Part shown: positions 19,519 to 28,548 of the stretch, in pieces
Numbering within the stretch: position 1 is the stretch's first letter
How the letters are laid out: each line of letters opens with the position of its first letter
Assembly: GCF_029581275.1 (NCBI RefSeq)
Contig: NZ_CP120742.1
Coordinates: 718,501 to 782,500, forward strand
DNA: 64,000 nucleotides
Direction of reading: 5' to 3'
Source: Micromonospora sp. WMMD1155
GTDB taxonomy: Bacteria; Actinomycetota; Actinomycetes; Mycobacteriales; Micromonosporaceae
Translations under genes and position numbers: made by a program
The notes under the pieces: generated by a model
What the model was told of the DNA's origin: nothing
Databases searched by the model: none
The model's input: only the letters and a program-made list of their open reading frames with translations

Positions 19519-20529
19519 TTGGATCCCCTCGAAGACGTCCTGGCCCTGCTGGGCGCGACGAGCCACCTCTCCGCCGGCCTGACCGCGGGTGGGCGCTGGG
19601 CCGTCGCCTTCGACGCACCGGCCGGAGCCAAGTTCAACGCCGTCCGGCGCGGCCGGTGCTCCCTGCGGGTCGAAGGTGCCGCCGAATCGATCAGCCTCGG
19701 CGAGGGGGACTGTTTCCTGCTGACCCGGCCGGTGGCCTACACGCTCTTCAGCGATCCCGACGTGCCCGTCGAGCCCGCGTACCCGTACTTCGCCGCCGCC
19801 GACGGCGGTGTGGCACACGTCGGTGACGGCGACGACGTCTTCCTCATCGGCGGCGCGTTCTCCCTGGGCGAGCGGGCGCGCAGCCTCCTGCTGGACAGCC
19901 TCCCCCCGGTCATCCACGTGCCCGCCGACACCCCGGAGGCCGGCACCGTCCAGTGGGCGCTCCGCGAGATCGACGCCGAACTACGGCAGACGCGACTCGG
20001 GTCCAGGGTCGTCGCCGAGCATCTGGCGCTCGTCCTGCTGATCCGGGTCCTGCGGCTGCACCTGGCCCGCGACCCCCAGCCCTCCGGTTGGCTGGCCGGC
20101 CTCGCCGATCCGGTGGTCGCCCCCGCACTGCGGGCGCTACACGCGCGGCCCGCGCAGCCGTGGACGGTGGGTGCCATCGCCCAGGCCGCCGCCGTCTCCC
20201 GGTCGACGCTGGCCGCCCGCTTCAAGAAGGTGGTCGGCGTGGGACCGCTGGAGTACCTGACCGGCTGGCGGATCGAACTGGCGGCGGACCGCATCCGGCG
20301 CGGTTCGGACACCGTCGCCGGCATCGCCAAGGATGTCGGCTACGGAAGCGAGAGCGCCTTCAGCGTGGCGTTCAAGCGCGCTACCGGCCTCTCGCCACGC
20401 GCCTATCGCAGCGCGGTGGGGAGGGAGGCCCCGCGCGGCGGACACGACCCGTCGGTGGCCGGACGGGGTGGCGGGGCGGGCAACGGCCTCCCTTCGCCCG
20501 CCGCGGTTGATCCCGTACGGATCGGGTAG
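19519..20529 (+). CDS. AraC-family transcriptional regulator with cupin domain
   Basis: I chose the TTG at 19519 because AGGAGG lies five bases upstream; a GTG at 19498 would add seven residues without a ribosome binding site. The 336-residue protein has an N-terminal cupin (LDPLEDVLALLGATSHLSAG..., typical of AraC_binding_2 regulators) and two C-terminal AraC helix-turn-helix motifs: PWTVGAIAQAAAVSRSTLAARF and AGIAKDVGYGSESAFSVAFKR. The divergent SDR is the likely target. A Gly/Pro-rich tail of about 35 residues follows the DNA-binding domain. Confidence 0.9.
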   Translation: MDPLEDVLALLGATSHLSAGLTAGGRWAVAFDAPAGAKFNAVRRGRCSLRVEGAAESISLGEGDCFLLTRPVAYTLFSDPDVPVEPAYPYFAAADGGVAHVGDGDDVFLIGGAFSLGERARSLLLDSLPPVIHVPADTPEAGTVQWALREIDAELRQTRLGSRVVAEHLALVLLIRVLRLHLARDPQPSGWLAGLADPVVAPALRALHARPAQPWTVGAIAQAAAVSRSTLAARFKKVVGVGPLEYLTGWRIELAADRIRRGSDTVAGIAKDVGYGSESAFSVAFKRATGLSPRAYRSAVGREAPRGGHDPSVAGRGGGAGNGLPSPAAVDPVRIG

Positions 20530-20563
20530 ACCGGTCCGCCGTCATCCGGGCGGCGCCCCGGGC

Positions 20564-20581
20564 ACCCGACCCCGGTCGGGT
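20564..20581 (+). terminator. Short terminator hairpin after the AraC-type gene
   Basis: ACCCGAC and GTCGGGT pair around CCCG, 35 bases past the stop codon. Confidence 0.5.
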
Positions 20582-20637
20582 CGCGGGACGGGGGGCGGCC
20601 GAGCGCCTCCGGGGGGACGTCGCATGGATCAGCACGG

Positions 20638-22863
20638 GTGAGCGGGCCCGACAGTCCCCGCGACGTGGTGGAGCTGCGGGTGCACGGGGTCTCCGGCGCG
20701 AGCGCCGCACAGGTGCTGGACCTGCAGCAGACCGCGCAGGTGGCGGGTGACCAGAGCAGTGGCTTCTACCGGCCGCGACACCGGTACGCGGACGGCACCA
20801 CCACGGGCGGAGTGACCCTGGAGGCGTACCGCTGGGGTGATCTGCCCTCCGGGACGGTCGCCCGTACCCTCGCCGTGGTTTTCCTGTTGCCGTTCATGCT
20901 GGTCAACGTCGCGACCTGGATGCGCCCGGCGAGCCCCGGGTCCGCGGCGGTGGTCAAGTCCCTGTGCCGGCTGCTGGCGCTGACCCTCACCGTGCTGTAC
21001 GTGCTCGCCGTCGCCGGCGTGGCCCTGGACCTGGTCGGCTGGAAGTGCCTGTCCTCGCCGGGCTGCCTCGCGGGGCGCAGCTGGTTGTCCTGGTTGGGAG
21101 GGCGGCCGGTCGGGACGCAACTGGCGTTGCTCGCGTTGGTACCGGTCGCCGCGATCGGCCTGATCTGGCGGATCAGCAACCGCCCGGGGCGGACGTTCGA
21201 GGCGTTTCGCGGACCCGATCAGGGGATCGGCGGGTCACGGCTCGGCACGGTCGGCCAGTGGGACGCTGAGCCGCTGGTGGGCCGGTTACGCGCCATCCAC
21301 GTCGCTGCCGCGTTCGCCACACTGGACCTCACGCTGCTCCTGCCCCGGGCGGCGAGCGGCACCACCGCGATCACTGTCGCGCTGACGGTGGCGACCGCCG
21401 TGATCATGGCGGGCTGCGTGGGCCTGCTGTGCACGCCGCCGTTGATCGACCGGGCCGCCGACGATCACCGGCTCGACCGGGTCACCCGGACGCTGCGGAC
21501 CATCGCCGTCGTCGTGACCATCGCCGTGGTGGTTCACCTGCTGACCGGGCCGCGCCGGTGGCACGAGGAGCACGGGCTTCCGGGCTACGAGACGACCCTG
21601 GCCGGGCTGTTCGTCGTACAGACGGTGCTGCTGGTCGTGCTGGGCGTGGTGCTGCTCCGGCACCGGGAACGTGGTGGCACCCCGCTGTTCGGGTTGGGTG
21701 CCCTCGTCATCGCGGCGACCGGGATCAGCCTGGCCGGGGCGTACTCCGCCGAGCTGGTCTACCGGGTGGCGGACTTCCTCGACCGCGACGTGCCGACCGG
21801 CGAGGGCATCGCCACCGGCCCGCCCCGGGCGTACACCTGGGTGATCTACGGCTTCCTCCGCGCGCTGCTGGCCACCCTCGTGGTCGCCGGCCTCGCCGTC
21901 CTGCTCACCCGTCGCGGTCGACGTCGCGCCGCGGCGGCGATCGTGGCGGGTGACTACCCGCAGGCCCCGGCCGAAGCCGGACCCCGACTACGGCAGGTCC
22001 GCGACGCGATAGCCCGGGCCCGCTTCACCGAGAAGCTGGTGCCGCTGGCCGTCTTCTACGGGTGCCTCGCCGGGCTGACCACGGCCACCACGACCATCGG
22101 CCTCCTGGGGGAGTTCCCCAGCGACGTCCTGGAACGCAACCTCGGGCTGCCGGCGGACGCGATCACCTTCGGTATCGCGTCCGGGAGCTGGGTGATCGCG
22201 GCGGTCATCCTCGCCCTGATCGTCGGGGGGATCTTCGCCTACCGGACCGTCCCGTACCGCCGGCACATCGGCGTCCTCTGGGACCTGGGCACGTTCTGGC
22301 CCCGGGCCGCCCACCCGTTCGCGCCGCCCTGCTACTCCGAGCGGGCCGTGCCGGAGTTGGCCCGTCGCATCACGTACCTCGTCGAGCGCGGCGACGCGGT
22401 GCTGCTCACCGGGCACAGCCATGGTTCGGTCCTGCTCGCCGCGACGGTGCTCCAGTTGCCGCCGCACGTCGGCGACCGGGTCGCCCTGCTCACCCACGGG
22501 TCGCCGCTTCGCCGCCTGTACGCGCGGCTGTTCCCCGCGTACGTCGACGACGTGGCGCTGCACGAGATCGGCCGGCGGATCGGTTGGCGGTGGGTGAACC
22601 TGTGGACGGACACCGACCCCATCGGCGGCTGGATCTTCTCCGCCCACCGGCACCCGGCGCCGGACGACATCGGTGGCCCGGCCGCCCGGGTGGACCGCCG
22701 ATACCGTGACCCCCGCGACGTGGTGACACCGCCCAGCGACAGCGTTCCCCCACCGATCCGGGGGCACTGGCCGGGCGAGTCCGACGAGCCGTTCAGCGAG
22801 GCGGCCCGGGAGTTGGCACGGCGCCTCGGTGGGCGGGGCGACCCGCCCGGCACGCCGACGTAG
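20638..22863 (+). CDS. Large membrane protein with split alpha/beta-hydrolase motifs
   Basis: The 741-residue protein starts at a GTG. Residues 11-20 (VELRVHGVSG) look like the first strand and oxyanion HG loop of an alpha/beta hydrolase. About eight to ten membrane segments follow, between roughly 75 and 535. After them comes VLLTGHSHGSVLLAATVLQL with a GxSxG nucleophile elbow (S594), then LLTHGSPLRRLY and a possible acid/histidine (D658-D660, H710). The order suggests a membrane domain inserted in a lipase-like fold. I recall similar unannotated proteins in Streptomyces and relatives. Substrate unknown; no operon partner. Confidence 0.75.
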   Translation: MSGPDSPRDVVELRVHGVSGASAAQVLDLQQTAQVAGDQSSGFYRPRHRYADGTTTGGVTLEAYRWGDLPSGTVARTLAVVFLLPFMLVNVATWMRPASPGSAAVVKSLCRLLALTLTVLYVLAVAGVALDLVGWKCLSSPGCLAGRSWLSWLGGRPVGTQLALLALVPVAAIGLIWRISNRPGRTFEAFRGPDQGIGGSRLGTVGQWDAEPLVGRLRAIHVAAAFATLDLTLLLPRAASGTTAITVALTVATAVIMAGCVGLLCTPPLIDRAADDHRLDRVTRTLRTIAVVVTIAVVVHLLTGPRRWHEEHGLPGYETTLAGLFVVQTVLLVVLGVVLLRHRERGGTPLFGLGALVIAATGISLAGAYSAELVYRVADFLDRDVPTGEGIATGPPRAYTWVIYGFLRALLATLVVAGLAVLLTRRGRRRAAAAIVAGDYPQAPAEAGPRLRQVRDAIARARFTEKLVPLAVFYGCLAGLTTATTTIGLLGEFPSDVLERNLGLPADAITFGIASGSWVIAAVILALIVGGIFAYRTVPYRRHIGVLWDLGTFWPRAAHPFAPPCYSERAVPELARRITYLVERGDAVLLTGHSHGSVLLAATVLQLPPHVGDRVALLTHGSPLRRLYARLFPAYVDDVALHEIGRRIGWRWVNLWTDTDPIGGWIFSAHRHPAPDDIGGPAARVDRRYRDPRDVVTPPSDSVPPPIRGHWPGESDEPFSEAARELARRLGGRGDPPGTPT

Positions 22864-22873
22864 GCCGACGTCC

Positions 22874-23620
22874 TCAGTTCGTCCGCGCCCGCCAGTCGTC
22901 GAGGCGGGTAGCGGCGAAGCGGGCGCCGTCGGCGGGGACGAGGGAGTGTTCGCCCAGTTTGGCGCCGAAGTACCGGGCGTCCGGGTCGGCCACCACCGAC
23001 CGGGAGTCCTGCCGGGCGGCGAGGAGGTCTCGGCCCAACTCGTCGAGGCGGAACTGCTCCGGGCCGGCGACCTCGACCACGGCGTCCGTCGGCGCGCCGA
23101 CCACGACCTCGGCCACCGCGGCCGCGACGTCGTCGGCGGCCATCGGCTGGATGAGCACCGGCGCGAGGTGCACGGTGTCGCCGTCCGTGGCGGCGTCGAC
23201 GATCCCCTGGAGGAACTCGAAGAACTGGGTGGCGTGCACGATCGAGTACCGGATCCCGGACGCGACGACGAGCTTCTCCTGGGCGACCTTCGCCCGCATG
23301 TAGCCGCTGTCCGGGATCCGGTCGCAACCCACGATGGAGAGCACCACGTAGTGGCCCACCCCGGCGTCCGACGCGGCGGCGAGGAGCGTCCGGGTGGACG
23401 TCTCGAAGAACTCCAGTACGGCCTCGTCCTCGAACGACGGCGAGTTCGACACGTCGACGACGGCGTCGGCACCGGTGAGTGCATCGGCCACCCCCTCACC
23501 GGTCAGGGTGTTCACGCCGGTCTTCGGTGAGGCCGGCACCGCCTCGTGGCCCTGGGCACCGAGGTCGGCCACGAGCTTGGAACCGATGAGGCCGCTGCCC
23601 CCGATGACGACGATCTTCAT
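22874..23620 (-). CDS. NAD(P)-binding NmrA/atypical SDR protein
   Basis: The 248-residue protein begins MKIVVIGGSGLIGSKLVADL, a glycine-rich Rossmann motif of the atypical SDR/NmrA group. HYVVLSIVGCDRIPDSGYMRAKVAQEKLV holds the family YxxxK-like segment. The C-terminal part (LDELGRDLLAARQDSRSVV) resembles substrate-binding regions of NAD(P)H-quinone oxidoreductase-like SDRs. The ATG at 23620 is chosen; the reading frame upstream lacks a ribosome binding site. It is convergent with the membrane hydrolase gene and divergent from a methyltransferase gene. Confidence 0.87.
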   Translation of the reverse strand: MKIVVIGGSGLIGSKLVADLGAQGHEAVPASPKTGVNTLTGEGVADALTGADAVVDVSNSPSFEDEAVLEFFETSTRTLLAAASDAGVGHYVVLSIVGCDRIPDSGYMRAKVAQEKLVVASGIRYSIVHATQFFEFLQGIVDAATDGDTVHLAPVLIQPMAADDVAAAVAEVVVGAPTDAVVEVAGPEQFRLDELGRDLLAARQDSRSVVADPDARYFGAKLGEHSLVPADGARFAATRLDDWRARTN

Positions 23621-23739
23621 GCTCGCATCACGTCCTGTCTGAGCTGGCTCGGGTCGTGCTGTCACCCAGTAAGACGGAAAGCGTGCGCCGGTGCAGGACA
23701 ATCGCCGGAGAACAGTTCGACGGAGACCTGGAGGTGGCC

Positions 23740-24378
23740 GTGGCCGAGGTGTCGCACCCGGTGTTCGCCCGGGTCTACGAACGGCTCAGCGTGGCCATGG
23801 ACCGGGCCGGCACGGCGGCCTACCGGCGGGACCTGGTCGCGGGCCTGTCCGGCCGGGTGATCGAGATCGGTGCGGGCAACGGGCTGATATTCCCCCACTA
23901 CCCGCCTGCGGTGACCGAGGTCGTCGCCGTCGAACCGGAACGGCGTCTGCGGGCCGCCGCCGAACGCGCGGCGTCGACCGCACCGGTCCCGGTCACTGTC
24001 GTGGACGGTCTGGCCGACCGGTTGCCGGGCGGGGACGGCGAGTTCGACGCCGCCGTGTTCGCCCTGGTGCTGTGCACCGTGCCCGACCAGGCGACCGCGC
24101 TGGCCGAGGTCCGCCGGGTGCTGCGCCCCGGCGGCGAGCTGCGGTTCTTCGAACACGTCGCAGCCGAGAAACCGAGCGGACTGCACCGGACCCAGCGCCT
24201 GCTCGACGCGACGGTGTGGCCGAGGTTGTTCGCCGGCTGCCACACCGGCCGGGACACCCTCGCCGCCATCACGACAGCGGGTTTCGTGGTCGAGGAGGTG
24301 CGCCGGTTCCGTTTCCCGGCCACCAGCAACGGCCCGTCCTCGCCCTGCGTCCACGGGCGCGCGACCGCACCCGCCTGA
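23740..24378 (+). CDS. Class I SAM-dependent methyltransferase
   Basis: The 212-residue protein has motif I VIEIGAGNGLIFPHYP, acidic residue VAVEPE at the end of strand 2, and AVFALVLCTVPDQATALAEVRRVLRPGGELRFFEHV (motifs post-I to III). This matches the UbiE/Methyltransf_11 layout. GTG at 23740 follows GGAGG at five bases; GTGs at 23734 and 23656 are less good. Acceptor substrate unknown. It converges on the next gene with a 4-base gap, so the two messages overlap at their ends. Confidence 0.88.
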   Translation: MAEVSHPVFARVYERLSVAMDRAGTAAYRRDLVAGLSGRVIEIGAGNGLIFPHYPPAVTEVVAVEPERRLRAAAERAASTAPVPVTVVDGLADRLPGGDGEFDAAVFALVLCTVPDQATALAEVRRVLRPGGELRFFEHVAAEKPSGLHRTQRLLDATVWPRLFAGCHTGRDTLAAITTAGFVVEEVRRFRFPATSNGPSSPCVHGRATAPA

Positions 24379-24382
24379 TCCG

Positions 24383-24913
24383 TCAGCGGCCGGGCAGGGT
24401 GGCCAGCCAGTCGTCCAGCTCCGCCGGGGAGCGCAGCAACACCACGGGCGGCGCGGACGGGTCGGTCTGCCAGGCGCGCATCCGCCGTCGCGCCCGGCCG
24501 AACGCGGTGACGTGCCACAGCAGGATCGAGTCCGGGGACAGCACGCTGCCCAGCGTCTCCCGGTTGCCGTTGCAGATCACCTCGCCCGTCCGGACGCGGC
24601 GGACGGTGCGCCGCACCAACCGCCGGAAGGAGCACCACCGGCTGTAGTCCAGGCCGACGACCAGGTCGGCGCGGGCCAACGGCACGTCCCGCCACCCGTG
24701 GTACGCCCCGTCGATGATCCACCGGTCCCGTCGGCAGATCTCCTGGATCCGGCTGCGTTGCAGCGCCACGGGCACCTCGACCCAGCCCGGCTGCCAGAGC
24801 AGGTCGTCCACCGGGTACCAGGGCAGGCCGAGGTGTTCGGCCATCCGCGCGGCGAGGGTGGACTTGCCGGAGCCGTACACCCCGTAGATCAGGATGCGAC
24901 GCGGTGCGCTCAT
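24383..24913 (-). CDS. Small P-loop nucleotide kinase-like protein (FlaR/AAA_17 type)
   Basis: A 176-residue protein with Walker A GVYGSGKST at residues 11-19, an LxxDDLLWQPGW lid-like region, RDRWIIDGAYHGW and the Arg-rich CSFRRLVRRTVRRVRTGE. This is the layout of proteins labelled DNA topology modulation protein FlaR or adenylate-kinase-like. It should bind and perhaps phosphorylate a small molecule; the biological role is not known. It is monocistronic and convergent with the methyltransferase gene. Confidence 0.87.
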   Translation of the reverse strand: MSAPRRILIYGVYGSGKSTLAARMAEHLGLPWYPVDDLLWQPGWVEVPVALQRSRIQEICRRDRWIIDGAYHGWRDVPLARADLVVGLDYSRWCSFRRLVRRTVRRVRTGEVICNGNRETLGSVLSPDSILLWHVTAFGRARRRMRAWQTDPSAPPVVLLRSPAELDDWLATLPGR

Positions 24914-25009
24914 CGCGGCAGCGTAAATGAGTTCTCGTGCGCGGCGATCCCGTGCGCGTGGAGCGTCCGGAGCCGCAGCGGCCGGGCCGTCGAGGCTGAC
25001 GAGGCTTGC

Positions 25010-25918
25010 TCAGACCTCCAGCACCGCGTCCGCGAACGCCTGTGGCGCCTCCTGCGGCAGGTTGTGCCCGACACCGCCGCCGACGGTCCGGTGTTCGTAG
25101 CGCCCGGTGAACTGCTTGGCGTAGACGCTGGGCTCCACGTGTGGCGCGCCGTTGGCGTCGCCCTCCAGGGAGATGCTGGGTACGGTGATCTTCGGCTGCG
25201 CGGCCAGGCGCTTCTCCACCTCGTCGTACTGTGGCTCGCCGTCGGCGAGGGCCAGCCGCCACCGGTAGTTGTGGATCACGATGTCGACGTGGTCGGGGTT
25301 GTCGAACGCCGTCGCGCTGCGGTCGAACGTCGCGTCGTCGAACGTCCACCGTGGCGACGCGGTGTGCCAGATCAGTTTGTTGAAGTCGCGTCGGTTCTTC
25401 TCGTAGCCCTCCCGGCCACGCTCGGTGGCGAAGTAGTACTGGTACCACCACGCCAACTCCGCCTTCGGCGGCAACGGGGCCTTGCCCGATTCCTGGCCGG
25501 CGATCAGGTAACCGCTCACCGAGACCAGCCCCTGGCACCGCTCCGGCCACAACGCGGCCACCACGTCCGCCGTACGCGCGCCCCAGTCGAACCCGGCCAG
25601 CTTCGCGCTGTCGATCCGCAGGGCGTCCATGAGCGCGATGAGGTCGAGCCCCATGGCCGCCGGTTCGCCGTTGCGCATCGCGTCGGCGGAGACGAACCTG
25701 GTGGAGCCGTGGCCCCGCAGGTACGGCACGACGACCCGGTAACCGGCGGCCGTGAGCAGCGGTACGACGTCGACGAAACTGTGGATGTCGTACGGCCAGC
25801 CGTGCAGCAGGATCGCGGCGGGGCCGTCGGGCGGCCCGGCGTCCACGTACCCCACGTTCAGGACCCCGGCATCGATCTGCCGCACGTCGGTGAACGATCC
25901 CGCACCGGCCACCGTCAT
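25010..25918 (-). CDS. Alpha/beta hydrolase, epoxide-hydrolase/dehalogenase-like
   Basis: The 302-residue protein has the oxyanion HGWP at 39-42, the nucleophile elbow AGFDWGARTADV with an Asp nucleophile rather than Ser, and a C-terminal GVGHNLPQEAP carrying the catalytic His. An Asp-Trp elbow is the mark of epoxide hydrolases and haloalkane/fluoroacetate dehalogenases. Cap-domain residues are rich in Tyr and Trp (WWYQYYF). No signal peptide. It is divergent from a PIG-L deacetylase gene; substrate not predictable. Confidence 0.9.
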   Translation of the reverse strand: MTVAGAGSFTDVRQIDAGVLNVGYVDAGPPDGPAAILLHGWPYDIHSFVDVVPLLTAAGYRVVVPYLRGHGSTRFVSADAMRNGEPAAMGLDLIALMDALRIDSAKLAGFDWGARTADVVAALWPERCQGLVSVSGYLIAGQESGKAPLPPKAELAWWYQYYFATERGREGYEKNRRDFNKLIWHTASPRWTFDDATFDRSATAFDNPDHVDIVIHNYRWRLALADGEPQYDEVEKRLAAQPKITVPSISLEGDANGAPHVEPSVYAKQFTGRYEHRTVGGGVGHNLPQEAPQAFADAVLEV

Positions 25919-26111
25919 CGACCTCTTTTCCGCGTCCCGACCTGTTGTGACCCGCTGGTCCTGCTGACTGTAGGAGCCGGTACGGCACCGGACGGCGGAT
26001 CACCCAAGCTCCGCCGGGCCGATGCCGAGCTGAGTACGATGCGGTCGCGCTTCCCGGGCGAGGTCCGCTGGGTCCCGGCGGAGCGTCGGAGCCGGACCGT
26101 AGGGTGATGGC

Positions 26112-26933
26112 ATGGCTGAACGACCTCTGACCCTGATGGCGGTGCACGCCCACCCCGACGACGAGGCGTCGAGCACCGGTGGCGTGCTGGCCCGCTACGC
26201 CGACGAGGGGATCACGACGGTGCTCGTGACCTGCACCGACGGGCGGTGCGGCGACGGCCCGGGCGGGGTCAAGCCAGGCGATCCGGGGCACGACCCGGCT
26301 GCTGTCGTGGCGATGCGCCGGGCCGAGCTGGAGGCGAGCTGCGCGGTGTTGAAGGTCAGCCACCTGGAGACGCTCGGTTACGCCGACTCGGGGATGATGG
26401 GGTGGTCGACCAATGACCAGCCCGGCGCGTTCTGGACGACGCCGGTGGCGGAGGCGGCGGGCCGGCTGGCCGAGCTGATTCGGCGATACCAACCGGATGT
26501 GATCGTCACGTACGACGAGAACGGTTTCTACGGCCACCCGGACCACATCCAGGCACACCGGATCACCATGGCGGCCGTCGAGCTGACCGACAGCCCCGCG
26601 AAGGTCTACTGGACCACCGTGCCGCGCACGGCGTTCGAGCAGTTCGGCCGGGTCATGCGGGATCTGGGCGTCGACTGGGCGGAGCCGGACGAGTCGGTGC
26701 CGCCGCTCGGCCTGCCGGACGACGAGATCACCACCTGGGTCGACGCCAACAGCTACGGCGGGCAGAAGTTCGACGCGCTGGCCGCGCACGCCAGTCAGAC
26801 CGAGAACATCTTCTTCCTGCAACTGGGCCGCGACCGGTTCACCGAGCTGATGGGCGTGGAGACCTTCCTGCGGGTCCGTGACCGCACGGGCGCGCCGATC
26901 CCCGAGGACGACCTCTTCGCCGGTCTGCGCTGA
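26112..26933 (+). CDS. PIG-L family deacetylase (mycothiol S-conjugate amidase-like)
   Basis: The 273-residue protein opens with LTLMAVHAHPDDEASSTGG, the zinc-binding AHPDDE of the LmbE/PIG-L fold, and has GHPDHIQAHRI as the second metal/catalytic motif. The length and the motif ETLGYADSGMMGW are close to Mca-type enzymes that cleave mycothiol conjugates; GlcNAc-Ins deacetylase MshB is a close relative. It acts in the cytoplasm on an N-acyl-glucosamine substrate. A strong hairpin terminator follows 26 bases after the stop. Confidence 0.88.
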   Translation: MAERPLTLMAVHAHPDDEASSTGGVLARYADEGITTVLVTCTDGRCGDGPGGVKPGDPGHDPAAVVAMRRAELEASCAVLKVSHLETLGYADSGMMGWSTNDQPGAFWTTPVAEAAGRLAELIRRYQPDVIVTYDENGFYGHPDHIQAHRITMAAVELTDSPAKVYWTTVPRTAFEQFGRVMRDLGVDWAEPDESVPPLGLPDDEITTWVDANSYGGQKFDALAAHASQTENIFFLQLGRDRFTELMGVETFLRVRDRTGAPIPEDDLFAGLR

Positions 26934-26959
26934 CCGCGCGGGCCGGCTTCCGTAGCGAC

Positions 26960-26994
26960 GCCAGGCGTGTCGGCCACCGGCCGGCACGCCTGGC
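26960..26994 (+). terminator. Strong hairpin terminator after the PIG-L gene
   Basis: A 15-bp stem (GCCAGGCGTG... pairing with ...CACGCCTGGC, one G-U pair) closes a 5-base loop. Confidence 0.75.
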
Positions 26995-27115
26995 GGCGCT
27001 GGTCGATCAGGTGAGCGACGGTATCGGACGGACCGGTGACGCGCCGAAAGCAGCAGGCCATCGACCTCCGGAAGTTTCGCGGCGCCGCTGAGCCTGCCCG
27101 CGCAGGTCATATGAC

Positions 27116-27166
27116 GAATTTCCGGAAGTTTTCAGCGTTGACGCCCGGACATCGACGGCCTTAACG
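27116..27166 (+). promoter_or_regulatory. Xylanase promoter with upstream TTCCGGAA palindrome
   Basis: TTGACG (27138-27143), 17 bases and TTAACG (27161-27166) form a candidate promoter. Just upstream, AATTTCCGGAAGTT (27117-27130) is a near-palindrome, and CTCCGGAAGTTTCG at 27066 repeats its right half, 52 bases away. Such paired sites suggest regulator binding, consistent with xylan-dependent control. Confidence 0.55.
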
Positions 27167-27274
27167 TTTCGAGCAGGTTTCGGTCACCGGCCGGAACTAC
27201 CGGCCGCCGAGCAGGAACGTGGCCGCTTCACCCCGAACCAGCTCCCCCATCCGCCAAGACCGGACCCGCACCTT

Positions 27275-27298
27275 CTTGATCGACAGTTGTCGATCAAG
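27275..27298 (+). promoter_or_regulatory. 24-bp inverted repeat in the xylanase leader
   Basis: CTTGATCGACA (27275-27285) and TGTCGATCAAG (27288-27298) are perfect 11-bp arms around GT, ending 19 bases before the ATG at 27318. With a 2-base centre it looks more like a protein-binding site than an RNA hairpin, but an mRNA stem next to the ribosome binding site is also possible. Confidence 0.6.
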
Positions 27299-27317
27299 GG
27301 TCTGGAAAGGAAGGCAC

Positions 27318-28511
27318 ATGAAGCTGAGACAGTGGACCACCGTCGGAGTGGTCGCCGTCGCAACCGTCGCGGCGTTGAACACCGTGCCGGCCACCGCGAG
27401 CCGGCCGTACGACCCGACGGCGCAGAGCCTCGGCGCTCTCGGCCTCCGCCACGGCCTGCACGTCGGCACCGCGGTGAACATGGATGCCCTCAACGACGGC
27501 GGCGACCCGCAGTACCGCGCGCTGGCCTCCTCCGAGTTCGCCTCGGTCACCGCCGAGAACGTGATGAAGTGGGAGGTCCTGGAGCCCACCCGCGGCACCT
27601 ACGACTGGGCGGCGGCCGACCAGTTCGTGGAGTTCGCCAAGCGCAACCGGCAGAGCGTGCGCGGCCACGTGCTGGTCTGGCACAACCAGCTGCCCGCCTG
27701 GCTGACCAGCGGCGTCGCGGACGGCTCGATCAGCAAGCAGGAGCTGCGCGAGCTGCTGCGCAAACACATCACCACCGTGGTCAACCGCTACAAGGGCAAG
27801 ATCTGGCAGTGGGACGTGGTCAACGAGGCCGTCAGCGACCCGTGGGACACCCCGTCGACCCTGCACTACAAGGGCTTCTGGGCGCAGAACCTCGGGCCCG
27901 GCTACATCGCCGACTCGTTCCGCTGGGCGCGGGCGGCCGACCCCAAGGCCCTGCTGTTCTACAACGACTACAACATCGAAGCCTTCGGCTCCGGCAACCC
28001 GGCGGACGACAAGACGCAGTTCGTCTACGACATGACCAAGAGCCTGCGCGCCCAGGGTGTCCCGATCGACGGCGTCGGCGCCCAGGGGCACCTGGGCACC
28101 CAGTACGGCAACTTCGACACCCTCCAGGTGACCGCCGCGTTGAAGAAGTTCAGCGGGCTCGGCGTCGCCACCGCGTTCACCGAGGTCGACGTCCGCAGCC
28201 AGATGACGGAAGCCGTCCGGGCCGGCAACTCGGAGGAGATCAACCCCCGGTTGCAGGCGTCGGCCGCCAACTTCAGCGTGCTGATGAAGGCATGCCTCGC
28301 CGTGCGGAGCTGCCTGTCGTACACGGTCTGGGGCTTCAGCGACAAGTACTCCTGGGTGCCGGACTGGTTCAACGACCCGCCGGAGGGCCTGGCCACCATC
28401 TACGACGAGAACTACCAGCCCAAGCGGGCGTACAACGAGTTGAAGTCCGACCTGATCTTTGCTGGGCCGCCGTACGTGCTGCCTCGGATCGCACCCAAGC
28501 CGCGCCGCTGA
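27318..28511 (+). CDS. Secreted GH10 endo-1,4-beta-xylanase
   Basis: The 397-residue protein has a signal peptide (MKLRQWTTVGVVAVATVAAL ending near PATA) and a GH10 barrel. The acid/base Glu is in WQWDVVNEAVSD and the nucleophile Glu in TAFTEVDVR; the substrate-binding VTAENVMKWE and GHVLVWHNQLPAWL are also present. It lacks any carbohydrate-binding module. The ATG follows GGAAAGGAAGG. It cuts the xylan backbone outside the cell and so complements the GH43 enzyme at 1890-3998. A 19-bp perfect-stem terminator follows. Confidence 0.95.
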   Translation: MKLRQWTTVGVVAVATVAALNTVPATASRPYDPTAQSLGALGLRHGLHVGTAVNMDALNDGGDPQYRALASSEFASVTAENVMKWEVLEPTRGTYDWAAADQFVEFAKRNRQSVRGHVLVWHNQLPAWLTSGVADGSISKQELRELLRKHITTVVNRYKGKIWQWDVVNEAVSDPWDTPSTLHYKGFWAQNLGPGYIADSFRWARAADPKALLFYNDYNIEAFGSGNPADDKTQFVYDMTKSLRAQGVPIDGVGAQGHLGTQYGNFDTLQVTAALKKFSGLGVATAFTEVDVRSQMTEAVRAGNSEEINPRLQASAANFSVLMKACLAVRSCLSYTVWGFSDKYSWVPDWFNDPPEGLATIYDENYQPKRAYNELKSDLIFAGPPYVLPRIAPKPRR

Positions 28512-28548
28512 CCCGACGGCCCGGCTGATCCGACGACGCGTACGTCGG

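Noticed and set aside
23898..27110. A 1070-codon minus-strand frame
   Set aside because: It crosses five recognised genes, matches none in frame, and has a composition of RRR/PPP/GGG runs.
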